12,986 nt of DNA, taken from positions 466-13,451 of the forward strand of contig DDSG01000015.1 of NCBI GenBank assembly GCA_002343325.1. The letters run 5' to 3'. The translations under genes and the position numbers were made by a program. The DNA is from Phycisphaerales bacterium UBA2396. Lineage in GTDB: Bacteria; Planctomycetota; Phycisphaerae; Phycisphaerales; UBA1924. This document shows positions 1 through 8,080 of this stretch, piece by piece (the stretch's first letter is position 1; each line of letters opens with the position of its first letter). The notes under the pieces were generated by a model. It was not told the origin of the DNA. It did no database searches and saw only the letters and a program-made list of their open reading frames with translations.

Positions 1-78
1 TCCTCGCGTGAACGCTCCGCGTGGGGATCGCCCGATGCCCTTGTTCCTCGCGTGAACGCTCCGCGTGGGGATCGCCCG
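1..78. repeat. 44-bp-period direct repeat at the window edge
   Basis: Positions 1-34 are identical to positions 45-78 (34 of 34 bases), separated by ten bases, giving a 44-bp period. The repeat lies inside the 3' part of the M14 gene. Because 44 is not a multiple of three, the copies are read in different frames. Copy 45-78 encodes the family-like stretch RAIPTRSVHAR. Copy 1-34 encodes RSPRGAFTRG, which has no counterpart in the paralogue. It could be a real tandem duplication or an artefact of a contig end. Confidence 0.9.
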
Positions 79-1509
79 GTCGTTCGAAACCTGCACCGTG
101 ATCGCCCACAGACCACTCGGGTCTCGCGACACCGACGTCCTCGCAAAGGACAGCAGAGGCATCTCATCGGCGTGATAGACCGTGAACGCGAAGTTGCGGT
201 GGCACTCTTCTTCGAGCATGAACGTCGGTGTGACGCGGCTCGACCACTTGTTCGGCCCGCCCACCAGCACCCTCCCGTGCGTCGGATGTTCGACCTCGGT
301 GTAGTCCTTGAAGAGCTGGCCGAACGCCATCTTGTCCCGCCAGAGCCACTGCATCTCTTCGTTGGGGTTCTGGCCGTCCCGCTGGAAGTACTTGCCGACG
401 GACCACAGCTCGTTGGTAAACGAGAAGATCCCGAGCGACTCGGCCGTGTAATTCACCAGCCCGCCGTGCACCGTGTACAGGTCCTTGTGAATCACCATCG
501 AGCGGTAGTACGGGAGCATCTTCTCCCCGACCGTCGCGATGCGGTCGTAGACCGCGACGTCCTCTCGCGGATACGCCCACTCGCGGAAAGGGGCGCCCGG
601 CCCACGCAGGATCATCCCCCCGGTGTTGTGATAGCTCTGCACCGCGGCGACATTCGGATGGTCGAGCAGGAAGTCCCGCACAGCCCGCGTCTCCGGGGCC
701 GAGAAGGGATACGAGCCCGCGCCGAACTGCACGTACGGGGGCAGCCACCCGGCCGCCCAGTTGCGGTTCATATCGTCGCCGCCCGGGCCGTCTTCGTTGA
801 TCCGCCCGTCGCCGTCGTTGTCGATCCCCTCTTCGCCCAGCATCGTCCAGCCGCCCGCGGGCTTGTCCGGTGCAACCCTGCGGAAGATCCGCGGATCGAC
901 CTTGTCACGCTCCCAGCGTCCGTTGGGGTCTTCCTTCCACATCATCGTGATGCTGCCGTCGCCGTCCAGATCGTCGTCCGGGTCCTCCCCGTTCCGACCG
1001 TCGCGATCATCATCGATCGGACGAGTGTTCTGCCTCTGGCTGTGCGGCGTCGAGGGCGTCTCGAACCACGCCACTCGCGAATCCGGGTTCATCAGCGGCA
1101 GCAGGTAGAACGAACTGCGATCCAGCAGCTCGGTGATCGGCTTGTTCTGCCCGTACGCCTTCGTCAGGTACCACGCCGTGTACAGCACCACCTCGGTCGC
1201 CTGCAACTCGTTGGCGTGGATCGAACCATCGATCCACATCGCGGGCTTGTCCTTGTGGTTCCCGGTCTTCGGGTTGCTGATGATCAGCAGCCACAGGTCC
1301 CGCCCATCGAGGCTCTTCCCGATGCTGCGCAGCTCGGTGATCTCCGGATAGGCCTTGGCGATGTCCCGCATGATCGCCGTGACCTGGTCGTACGAGTAGT
1401 ACTGATTCCATGCCACGCTCACCTTCGACGGCATGTCGGGCTGCGCGATCGCGCCGCCACACAGCAGAAGCAGACCGGCCACAAAGCTCGATCGAATCGC
1501 GTTCTTCAC
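1..1509 (-). CDS. Secreted M14 zinc carboxypeptidase, catalytically intact (3' end cut by the window edge)
   Basis: Predicted exported zinc metallocarboxypeptidase that trims C-terminal residues of peptides outside the cytoplasm. 503 codons are visible and the frame is still open at position 1. The start is GTG at 1509, supported by AAGGAG eight bases upstream; it overlaps the stop of the preceding gene as GTGA, so the two are probably translationally coupled. Residues 1-22 form a signal peptide (hydrophobic LLLLCGGAIA, then Q). The M14 landmarks are present: zinc ligands H98 and E101 in IHANE, substrate-binding N248-R249 in MNRNW, third zinc ligand H294 in SYHNTGG, and probable catalytic E367 in FTNELW. 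Residues 166-188 and 228-241 hold aspartate-rich, EF-hand-like loops (DGDGSIT, DNDGDGRINED), likely calcium sites. Compared with the paralogue just upstream, about 75 C-terminal residues are missing. The last ten or so residues come from a 44-bp repeat read in a shifted frame and do not look native. Confidence 0.9.
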   Translation of the reverse strand, partial: MKNAIRSSFVAGLLLLCGGAIAQPDMPSKVSVAWNQYYSYDQVTAIMRDIAKAYPEITELRSIGKSLDGRDLWLLIISNPKTGNHKDKPAMWIDGSIHANELQATEVVLYTAWYLTKAYGQNKPITELLDRSSFYLLPLMNPDSRVAWFETPSTPHSQRQNTRPIDDDRDGRNGEDPDDDLDGDGSITMMWKEDPNGRWERDKVDPRIFRRVAPDKPAGGWTMLGEEGIDNDGDGRINEDGPGGDDMNRNWAAGWLPPYVQFGAGSYPFSAPETRAVRDFLLDHPNVAAVQSYHNTGGMILRGPGAPFREWAYPREDVAVYDRIATVGEKMLPYYRSMVIHKDLYTVHGGLVNYTAESLGIFSFTNELWSVGKYFQRDGQNPNEEMQWLWRDKMAFGQLFKDYTEVEHPTHGRVLVGGPNKWSSRVTPTFMLEEECHRNFAFTVYHADEMPLLSFARTSVSRDPSGLWAITVQVSNDRAIPTRSVHARNKGIGRSPRGAFTRG

Positions 1510-3275
1510 AGGCCCATCTCCTTCAGTTCGATCTCGATCGTCCTCGGCCTCATCGTCGCCGAGAAGACCTCCACCTTCACTCGCGACCCGTCCGCCGCTC
1601 GCACCGTCCACACCGCGTCAAACGTGCCACCCTCTCCCTTCACCACGCCCTGCTGGCGGACAATGCCACCTTCCAGCACGTCCGCCGGCGCCACGCCCAG
1701 CGTGGCCACGACGCCCGCTCGCGTGTTCGCCTTGTTCCCGATCGCCGTCAGCGTCGGCATCATCCCCGTGTTCGTCACACGGACCGCCACACGCCACAAG
1801 CCCGGGCCCACGCGCTTCGCCTCGCCCGCGATGCTGCTCGGCTCCGGAAGTCGACCGCACAGCTCACGCACAAACGCGGCGTGATCCTCCACCAGCCGCT
1901 TCACGTCATCCTCGCTCGCCCACCACTTCGCACCGGGCACTACCCCCCCCACCTCGACCTCGCCCAACTGCGGGTGCTTCACCCTGGTCCACGGCACAAA
2001 GCCCGCCGGCGCCCCGAAATCCCGCTGCCGATCCTCGAACCACCGTATCCACTTCCCTTCGTCGGACTTTGGTTCGGGCCTCTTGGGTTCAGGCTTCTTC
2101 TCCTCCGCAGGCTTCTCCGCCTCGCCCCCGCCCGCGGCGGCCCCATCGCCCGCCTCGACGCCCGGCTTTGCCGGCGCCTTGGGCCTCTTCTCTTCCTTCA
2201 TCTGGTCCGGACGAACCACCAGCCCCGTCGCAAACGTCGGCAGCCCGTGATGCGCATACGCCCACTGCGCGAACGACCCCGCCAATTCCCCTCTCGGCGA
2301 TTCGTTGAGCCCCGTCAGTTCCTTGTACTTCCCAGAAACCGCCTCGTAAAGCCGCTTGTCGTCGTTCTCGATCCCCAGAGGAACCTGCCCCGACGCGTCC
2401 ATCTTCCCGGCTTCCGGCACGCCCACCACCGTATCCCTCGGCCCAAACACCACCACCGCCGCGATCCCCGGCGTCCTCAGCACAAACTCAGCCAGCCCCA
2501 ACGCCTCGGGCGCTTCCAGCGGATGCCGTCCCGCTCCATCGCGAAACTCCGGCCAGTGCGCAGGGAAGTTCAGATCCAGATCGATCCCCCCGCCCGCGCT
2601 TCCAGGCCCGCCGCCCACCCCGTCCTCGTTGAACGCCCCGTCCCCGTCGTTGTCGATCCCCTCCGCCAGCACCGCGTACACCGCCTGCTCACCCTTCCCC
2701 CCGTCCGGCCCACGCATCACCCCGGGCTCCTCCGCATCCTCCACCATCGTCGCCGTCAGCCCAGACAACGGCGAAGGATTCTTCACCCGCATCAGCGTGA
2801 TCACGCCGTCCCCATTCACATCGTCGCACGGGTCCTCGTCCATCCGCCCGTCACGATCCGCGTCCATACTGCTTGGCACGCGTCCAAAGTCCGCGTTGAC
2901 CTTCTGCGACTCCCACCACGCCAATCCATCCGGATTCACGCACGGCACGACATACAGCGTCCGCCCATTGAGCCAGTTCCCCGGCTCCTTCGCCGCACGC
3001 TCCGCGATGCCCAGCGCCGTGCGCACGCCCATCACATGTCTTGCGTCGGTCCCCGCGACGAGCAGGATCGCCGCCGGGTCCTTCGGGGCTCCTTCGCCGG
3101 TCGCCGCGATCTTCAGTCCACGCACGAGCCGGCCCTGAGCGCTCTTCGCAAGGGTGAACACTTCAACCGACCCGTTCGCCGCGATCGCGTCGATCCGCGC
3201 GTCGAGGTCAATCCCTCCCTGCGCAAGCGCGTACCCACCGGTCCACATCACCGCCGCTGCCATGATTCGTCGCAT
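1506..3275 (-). CDS. Secreted M14-carboxypeptidase-like protein that has lost its zinc and catalytic residues
   Basis: 589-residue exported paralogue of the downstream M14 peptidase, probably a pseudoenzyme. Residues 1-18 are a short signal peptide (cleavage after ALA). The start is ATG at 3275, with AGGA seven bases upstream. Homology is visible along the whole length: PCVNPDG (111-117) against PLMNPDS, calcium-type loops at 138-160 and 206-219 (GIDNDGDGAFNEDG), and the C-terminal VTNTGMMPTLTAIGNK against VSNDRAIPTRSVHARNK. Key positions are changed. The zinc motif HANE is DARH (D77, H80), NRNW is DLNF, the third zinc histidine is G278 and the catalytic glutamate is G351. Residues about 358-408 are a Pro/Glu/Lys/Ala-rich linker absent from the paralogue. 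A binding, scaffold or partner role for the active enzyme is inference. The gene starts 36 bases after the antiporter stop and overlaps the next start by four bases. Confidence 0.87.
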   Translation of the reverse strand: MRRIMAAAVMWTGGYALAQGGIDLDARIDAIAANGSVEVFTLAKSAQGRLVRGLKIAATGEGAPKDPAAILLVAGTDARHVMGVRTALGIAERAAKEPGNWLNGRTLYVVPCVNPDGLAWWESQKVNADFGRVPSSMDADRDGRMDEDPCDDVNGDGVITLMRVKNPSPLSGLTATMVEDAEEPGVMRGPDGGKGEQAVYAVLAEGIDNDGDGAFNEDGVGGGPGSAGGGIDLDLNFPAHWPEFRDGAGRHPLEAPEALGLAEFVLRTPGIAAVVVFGPRDTVVGVPEAGKMDASGQVPLGIENDDKRLYEAVSGKYKELTGLNESPRGELAGSFAQWAYAHHGLPTFATGLVVRPDQMKEEKRPKAPAKPGVEAGDGAAAGGGEAEKPAEEKKPEPKRPEPKSDEGKWIRWFEDRQRDFGAPAGFVPWTRVKHPQLGEVEVGGVVPGAKWWASEDDVKRLVEDHAAFVRELCGRLPEPSSIAGEAKRVGPGLWRVAVRVTNTGMMPTLTAIGNKANTRAGVVATLGVAPADVLEGGIVRQQGVVKGEGGTFDAVWTVRAADGSRVKVEVFSATMRPRTIEIELKEMGL

Positions 3276-3311
3276 GCGAACATCCTACCGAATCCGCTCG
3301 CCAGCGTCCGC

Positions 3312-5120
3312 CTACGCACCGTACAGGGCATCCTCATCCGGATTCGCCACTTCCGGCGGCTTGTGCCCGAACCGCTTGAGCAGCTCCCGGATCACCTCCC
3401 GCTGCATCGCCTCGGCCGTCACAACCTCCTCCACCGTGACGTGATCCGCCCCAGCCGCCTGCACACGGAACGATCCCGACAGAAAGTTCGTCCGCGCCGA
3501 GACGAACGCATGGGGCGCCATCCGACGAACAACCTCCACCGCACGCTGGCTCGTCTCATCGTCGGGCACCGTGATCACCACCGCGCACGCGTGCGGAACT
3601 CCCGCCGATTCGAGCACTTCCGGGTTCGTCACATCCCCGTACACCATCTTCCGGCGGCCGATCTGCGATTGTCGCTCCACCGTCCGCGGGTTCAGTTCGA
3701 TCACCGTCACTTCAACGCCCCGCACTTCGAGATTGTCCGCCACCGCCCGCCCAACCGGCCCGAACCCCGCCACAACGACATGTCGGTTCGAAAGAACCTC
3801 CCCGGAATGAGAATCCCGTCGGCCATGCCCGGCTTGCCGCTCGTTGGGCTCACGCAGGCCGACCGCACGCACCCAGGGGGCAAGCGGCCAACGCGACATC
3901 CCCGCACCGACCCGATGAGCGGGTTCAACCAGCAGGGGCGAGATCGTCAGCGTCGCCACGATCACCCCGATGAGCAACGCCATCTCGTCGGGACCGATGA
4001 GCCCCGACAGCGTCGCCGCCGTCAGCACAACCAACGCGAACTCTCCCGCGTTGCCCAGGTAGATCCCGCTGAAGAGCGCCGATCGCGGCGTCATGCCCAG
4101 CGCCCACCCCGCCCCACCGATCGTGAGCACCTTGAGCACGATGACGCCGATCGATCCCGCGAGCACCGCGCCCCAATGCTCCGCAATCTTCGACGGATCG
4201 ACGTTGAGCCCCACCGACGTGAAGAACACCGCCATCAGAATGTCGCGCAGCGGCCCCAGGGAGCCAATCAACTGGTGACGGAACGGCGTCGCACCGAGCA
4301 GGAACCCCGCGAGAAAGGCGCCCATCTCTGGCGAGAAGCCCAGCAGCCGCGTGCTCAGCGCCGCCGCGAGCGCCACCGCCGCCGAGAACACAAGAACCAA
4401 CTCCCCCGACCCCGCCGACGCGACCGCACGCATCGCCGCCGGCAGGAGCACCCGCCCCGCCGCGATCAGGATGATCATCCCCCCCACCGAAAGCCCGCCG
4501 CGTGCCCCGATCTCCGCCCACGCGGGCAGGCTTTGGAACCACTCGTCGAACACCCCGGTTGACCCCGACGCCGACGTTCCTGCCCACCTCGACAGCAGCG
4601 GCAGCATCCCCAGCACGACGATCGCGGCCATGTCCTGCACGATCGCCACACCCAACCCGACGCGCGAATGCACCGACCTCAGCTCCCGCCGGGCCCCCAC
4701 CACGCGAACCAGCACCGCGGTCGACGACATCGACAACGCCATCGCCACCGCCAACGCCGCCGGCGGGTCAAGCCCAGCCCAGATCAGCACAGGCCAACTG
4801 ATCGCCGCGAACACAACCGACGACACCACCCCGATCCCAAGGATGTGCACCATACCCCGGCCCATTGCCGACGAATCCAGGTGCAGCCCGATCGTGAACA
4901 TCAGCAGGATCACCGCCAACTGCGAGATCTGATCGACCCGCGCCGGCTCGTGGATGATCCCCAGCGACGCCGGCCCGATGATCGCCCCCGCGATCAGAAA
5001 CCCCGGAATCGACTCCAGCTTCAGCTTCGCCAGCGCCGTCGCCACCCCGGCCGACACCAGCAGGATCACCATCAGATCCACCGCGACCGACGCACCGCCC
5101 ATGCTCCCCAGCATCATCAC
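3312..5120 (-). CDS. Kef/CPA2-type cation:proton antiporter with C-terminal TrkA-N (RCK_N) domain
   Basis: Inner-membrane monovalent cation (probably K+):H+ antiporter used in ion and pH homeostasis. Residues about 10-400 are an array of roughly twelve or thirteen hydrophobic helices with CPA2 signatures: IPGFLIAGAIIGP (38-50), FTIGLHLD (75-82), the ion-site Q162-D163 in VAIVQDMAAI, FFTSVGLNVDPS (299-310), and GNAGEFALVV (357-366). A hydrophilic linker (about 420-445) leads to a Rossmann TrkA-N domain with GFGPVG (452-457), acidic E475 ending the second strand, and YGD (494-496). This domain would bind NAD(H) or another nucleotide and gate transport. The 602 residues are close to KefB/KefC size. 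No RCK_C domain follows. The start GTG at 5120 overlaps the mnmG stop (GTGA); ATG codons at 5117 and 5114 are alternatives. Exact ion and regulator cannot be told from sequence. Confidence 0.9.
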   Translation of the reverse strand: MMMLGSMGGASVAVDLMVILLVSAGVATALAKLKLESIPGFLIAGAIIGPASLGIIHEPARVDQISQLAVILLMFTIGLHLDSSAMGRGMVHILGIGVVSSVVFAAISWPVLIWAGLDPPAALAVAMALSMSSTAVLVRVVGARRELRSVHSRVGLGVAIVQDMAAIVVLGMLPLLSRWAGTSASGSTGVFDEWFQSLPAWAEIGARGGLSVGGMIILIAAGRVLLPAAMRAVASAGSGELVLVFSAAVALAAALSTRLLGFSPEMGAFLAGFLLGATPFRHQLIGSLGPLRDILMAVFFTSVGLNVDPSKIAEHWGAVLAGSIGVIVLKVLTIGGAGWALGMTPRSALFSGIYLGNAGEFALVVLTAATLSGLIGPDEMALLIGVIVATLTISPLLVEPAHRVGAGMSRWPLAPWVRAVGLREPNERQAGHGRRDSHSGEVLSNRHVVVAGFGPVGRAVADNLEVRGVEVTVIELNPRTVERQSQIGRRKMVYGDVTNPEVLESAGVPHACAVVITVPDDETSQRAVEVVRRMAPHAFVSARTNFLSGSFRVQAAGADHVTVEEVVTAEAMQREVIRELLKRFGHKPPEVANPDEDALYGA

Positions 5121-7018
5121 TCGCCACCGCCCGTCTCGTCCTTGTGCTTCGCCACCAGAACCGCCAGCAGCGTCAGATCCGCCGGCGTGATCCCCTCCAG
5201 CCTCGACGCCTGCCCGAACGTCCTCGGCCGGAATCGCGACAACGCCTCCCTCGCCTCCGTCCGCAGGCTCGTCAACCGACCCGGCTCAAGGTTCGACGGA
5301 ATCGACCGCCGCTCCATCTCCGCGTGCCGACGAACCTCCGCCCTCGCCTGCACCACGTACGGCTCGTACCTCCGGTCCGCGTACACCGTGCCCAGCACCC
5401 GGCACCGCTCGGCCCTCTCCGCCAATCCCGCGTCCTGCTCGCGGACCCACTTGAAGAACATCGCCTCGTCATACTCCGATCGGCGGATCATCCGATCAGC
5501 GCTCGCACCCTCCACCCTCGTCGAGTCGATCAGACGGTTCAGCCGTTCGCTCACCTCCGCCCGCTCCGCCGCCCGCTCGCGACGAATCGCCCCGATCTCT
5601 CCACCAAGCAACCCGGCTGTCTCCGCCCTCGCCGTCAGACGCTCCGTCGCGTTGTCCGCTCGCAGCAAAAGCCTGTACTCCGCCCGGCTCGTGAACATCC
5701 GGTAAGGCTCCACCGGCGTCTTCGTGATCAGGTCGTCCATCATCACGCCCAGATACCCCTCATCCCGACCGAACACAACCTCCGATTGCCCCCGCGCCAG
5801 CCGCGCCGCGTTCAGCCCGGCCACAAGCCCCTGCGCCGCCGCCTCCTCGTACCCGCTCGTCCCGTTGATCTGCCCCGCCAGGAACAGCCCCTCCACCGAC
5901 TTGGTCATCCCCGTCGCCAGGATCTGGTGAGGCCTCACCATGTCATACTCGACCGCGTACCCGTACCGCAAAATCTCCGCTCGCTCGCACCCCGGCATCG
6001 AACGCACGATCACATCCTGCACGTCCGCCGGCAGACTCGTCGAGATCCCGTTGCAATAGATCCAATCGTCCCGCAAGCTCTCCGGCTCCAGGAACACGCC
6101 GTGCGACTCCCGCTCGGCGAATCGAACCACCTTGTCCTCGATGCTCGGGCAGTACCTCGGGCCCGTCCCCTCGATCTGCCCGCTGTACATCGGCGCACGG
6201 TGCAGATTCGATCGGATCAGTTCATGGCACGACGCCGTCGTCCGTGTCTGCCGACAACTCACCTGAGGCAGCCTCGGAAACACCTCGGAAACCGCCGCGT
6301 GCCCGCCAAGCCCCGTCAACTCCGAGAACGGCACGGGCTCCGCGTCCCCCGGCGCATCCTCCAACTCATCCCACGCGATGCTGCCCAATCGCAGCCGCGG
6401 CGGCGTCCCCGTCTTGAGCCGCCCAAGCTCAAACCCGAGTCGCGCGAGCGTGCCGGAGATCCCCTCCGCCGACGATTCTCCGAACCGCCCGCCGGCCGTC
6501 CGCCGCTCGCCCGTGTGCATCAGCCCGCGCATGAACGTGCCCGTCGTCAGCACCACCGCCCGCCCCTGCAGCGTTCGGCTCCCGTCCATCGTCGAAATCA
6601 CCACGCCCCGAACTCGCCCCTCCGTCACGAGCAGATCGTCCACCGTGCCGGCGACCACCGCGATCTCCGGGCGAAGCGACAGCAGCCGCTGCACCTCTTC
6701 CGCGTACGCGTGCTTGTCGCACTGCGCCCGCGGGCCGTACACCGCTCGACCCTTCGAGCGATTGAGCACCTTGAACTGAATGCCCGTGGCGTCGGTCGCC
6801 AGCCCCATCAGCCCGTTCAGCGCGTCGACCTCGCGCACGAGCTGCCCCTTGGCAAGCCCGCCGATCGCCGGGTTGCACGACATCACGCCGATCTTCGACG
6901 GGTCCATCGTGACCAGCGCGACCGAGCCCGGCTCCCCCAGCACGTTCGCCGCCGCCCACGCCGCTTCCGCGCCCGCGTGCCCGCCGCCGATCACGATGAC
7001 TTCAAACCGCCGATCCAC
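5117..7018 (-). CDS. mnmG: tRNA uridine-5-carboxymethylaminomethyl modification enzyme MnmG (GidA)
   Basis: FAD-dependent enzyme that, with the GTPase MnmE, installs carboxymethylaminomethyl groups on the wobble uridine (U34) of certain tRNAs in the cytoplasm. The 633 residues match the family length. Visible features are the FAD-binding VIVIGGGHAGAEAA (7-20), SCNPAIGGLAKGQLVRE with C48 (47-63), TTGTFMRGLMHTGE (158-171), signature GPRYCPSIEDKV with conserved C290 (286-297), the second signature AGQINGTSGYEEAAAQG (381-397), TSRAEYRLLLRADNATERL (443-461), and the C-terminal helical domain containing LEGITPADLTLLAVL. The start is GTG at 7018, chosen because the Rossmann strand begins within eight residues. 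No convincing Shine-Dalgarno is seen. It lies 45 bases after the DnaJ-type gene and overlaps the antiporter start. No mnmE is present in the window. Confidence 0.97.
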   Translation of the reverse strand: MDRRFEVIVIGGGHAGAEAAWAAANVLGEPGSVALVTMDPSKIGVMSCNPAIGGLAKGQLVREVDALNGLMGLATDATGIQFKVLNRSKGRAVYGPRAQCDKHAYAEEVQRLLSLRPEIAVVAGTVDDLLVTEGRVRGVVISTMDGSRTLQGRAVVLTTGTFMRGLMHTGERRTAGGRFGESSAEGISGTLARLGFELGRLKTGTPPRLRLGSIAWDELEDAPGDAEPVPFSELTGLGGHAAVSEVFPRLPQVSCRQTRTTASCHELIRSNLHRAPMYSGQIEGTGPRYCPSIEDKVVRFAERESHGVFLEPESLRDDWIYCNGISTSLPADVQDVIVRSMPGCERAEILRYGYAVEYDMVRPHQILATGMTKSVEGLFLAGQINGTSGYEEAAAQGLVAGLNAARLARGQSEVVFGRDEGYLGVMMDDLITKTPVEPYRMFTSRAEYRLLLRADNATERLTARAETAGLLGGEIGAIRRERAAERAEVSERLNRLIDSTRVEGASADRMIRRSEYDEAMFFKWVREQDAGLAERAERCRVLGTVYADRRYEPYVVQARAEVRRHAEMERRSIPSNLEPGRLTSLRTEAREALSRFRPRTFGQASRLEGITPADLTLLAVLVAKHKDETGGGE

Positions 7019-7063
7019 GGGCCGATCGTAGACCCCCGCCCCCGCGGGCCCGTCCCAAAGCCG

Positions 7064-8035
7064 TCACGCCCAGTTCGGCCCCATCCGCACCGCCCCCTGC
7101 CTCGCCGCGATCCGCTCGATCACCGCCCGCTCATCCCCCGAGACATCCGCCGGCGCGGGCGCCACCACCTGCAACACCGCGTACAGGTCCCCCGTCGCAC
7201 CCGACGCCGCCTTGATCCCCTGCCCACGCACCCGCAGCCGACGCCCACTCGACGTTCCCGCCGGCACCTTCACCTGCACCTTCCCGCTCAGCGTCGGCAC
7301 CGACACCTCCGCCCCGAACGTCGCCTCCGCGATCGTCAGCGGCACATCCACAAATAGATCCAACGACCGCCCCCACTCCTTCCCCTCGCCCCGCCGAAAC
7401 AGCGGATGGTCCCCCACGCGAATGCGAAGCACCAGATCCGTCGGATCCCCGTCCTCATCCATCGGCCCAAGCCCGCGAAGCCTCATCGACGATCCGTCGG
7501 GCACGCCCGCGGGGATCCGCACGTCCACCGTCCGCGCCCCCTCCCCCGACGACACCCGCAACGACTCCGTCCCCCCCAGCGCCGCCGTCAGAAACGACAC
7601 CGTGACCTCGTGCGTCTCCGGCTCGACGCGCACGCTGCGCCCGCCACGCGCCGTCGTCCGGCGTCCCCCGCCGTGCGACGCCCGCGCCTGCCCGAAAAAT
7701 GTGTCGAACATCGACGAGAGATCCTCCGCGTCCATGTCCATCCCGCCCACATTCACACGCGTGCCGCCACGCCCGCCCCACGATGGGCCCGCCGACCCGC
7801 CCGCAGCACCCGCGGCACCCACACCCGCCTCGCCGAACTGGTCGTACGCCCGCCGCTTGTTCTCGTCGCTCAGCACGTCGTACGCGTTCTGCACTTCCGT
7901 GAACTTCTTCTGCGCGTCCGCCGCCTTGTTCACGTCCGGGTGCAGCTTCCTCGCCAGCGCTCGATACGCCTTCTTGATCTCCTCCGCGCTCGCCCCACGC
8001 GCCACCCCGAGCACCTCGTAGAAATCTCGTCCCAT
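7064..8035 (-). CDS. DnaJ-type Hsp40 co-chaperone without zinc finger (class II, CbpA-like)
   Basis: Cytoplasmic co-chaperone that would deliver substrates to DnaK (Hsp70) and stimulate its ATPase. Residues 3-68 are a complete J domain with the essential HPD motif (H32-P33-D34) and the end motif LSDENKRRAYDQFGEAG. A Gly/Ser-rich segment (70-130) with MFDTFFG follows. Then come two beta-rich C-terminal substrate-binding domains: about 137-210 (EVTVSFLTAALGGTESL, IPAGVPDGSSMRLRGLG) and about 225-295 (DLFVDVPLTIAEATFGAEV, VPAGTSSGRRLRVRGQG). The four CxxCxGxG zinc motifs of true DnaJ are absent, so this is class II, the CbpA type. At 323 residues it is slightly longer than CbpA. The start is ATG at 8035, only 16 bases after a terminator-like hairpin, with no clear Shine-Dalgarno. 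It probably heads the cluster with mnmG. Confidence 0.93.
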   Translation of the reverse strand: MGRDFYEVLGVARGASAEEIKKAYRALARKLHPDVNKAADAQKKFTEVQNAYDVLSDENKRRAYDQFGEAGVGAAGAAGGSAGPSWGGRGGTRVNVGGMDMDAEDLSSMFDTFFGQARASHGGGRRTTARGGRSVRVEPETHEVTVSFLTAALGGTESLRVSSGEGARTVDVRIPAGVPDGSSMRLRGLGPMDEDGDPTDLVLRIRVGDHPLFRRGEGKEWGRSLDLFVDVPLTIAEATFGAEVSVPTLSGKVQVKVPAGTSSGRRLRVRGQGIKAASGATGDLYAVLQVVAPAPADVSGDERAVIERIAARQGAVRMGPNWA

Positions 8036-8051
8036 GCCTACACCATAGGAA

Positions 8052-8080
8052 ACGAGCCCGGGCTTCGCACCCGGGCTCGT
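8052..8080 (-). terminator. Probable intrinsic terminator after the CpeT-FKBP gene
   Basis: A perfect 11-bp inverted repeat: 8052-8062 pairs with 8070-8080 around a 7-base loop. It begins 27 bases after the stop of the CpeT-FKBP gene. In the minus-strand transcript the stem is followed by UUUCC, a short and weak U tract. The stem is G+C-rich and very stable. Because the next gene starts 16 bases beyond it, the same element may also sit in the dnaJ-type leader. Confidence 0.65.

Noticed and set aside
1..78. Possible CRISPR repeat-spacer unit
   Set aside because: Only two copies with a 10-base gap, far too short for a spacer, and the sequence is part of an M14 reading frame.
1440..1509. Lipoprotein signal in the M14 peptidase leader
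   Set aside because: The cysteine follows LLL, not a small residue at -1, so it does not fit a lipobox; an ordinary signal peptide ending in AIA fits better.
52..1884. Plus-strand open frame of 610 codons
   Set aside because: Antisense to the M14 gene, whose opposite strand carries a full set of catalytic motifs.
1410..4562. Plus-strand open frame of 1050 codons
   Set aside because: It lies opposite well-supported minus-strand genes. Its translation is Arg/Pro/His-rich with no recognisable domain, as expected from the antisense of GC-rich codons.
5144..7357. Plus-strand open frame of 737 codons
   Set aside because: Antisense to mnmG and the dnaJ-type gene, with the same Arg/Pro-rich low-complexity translation.
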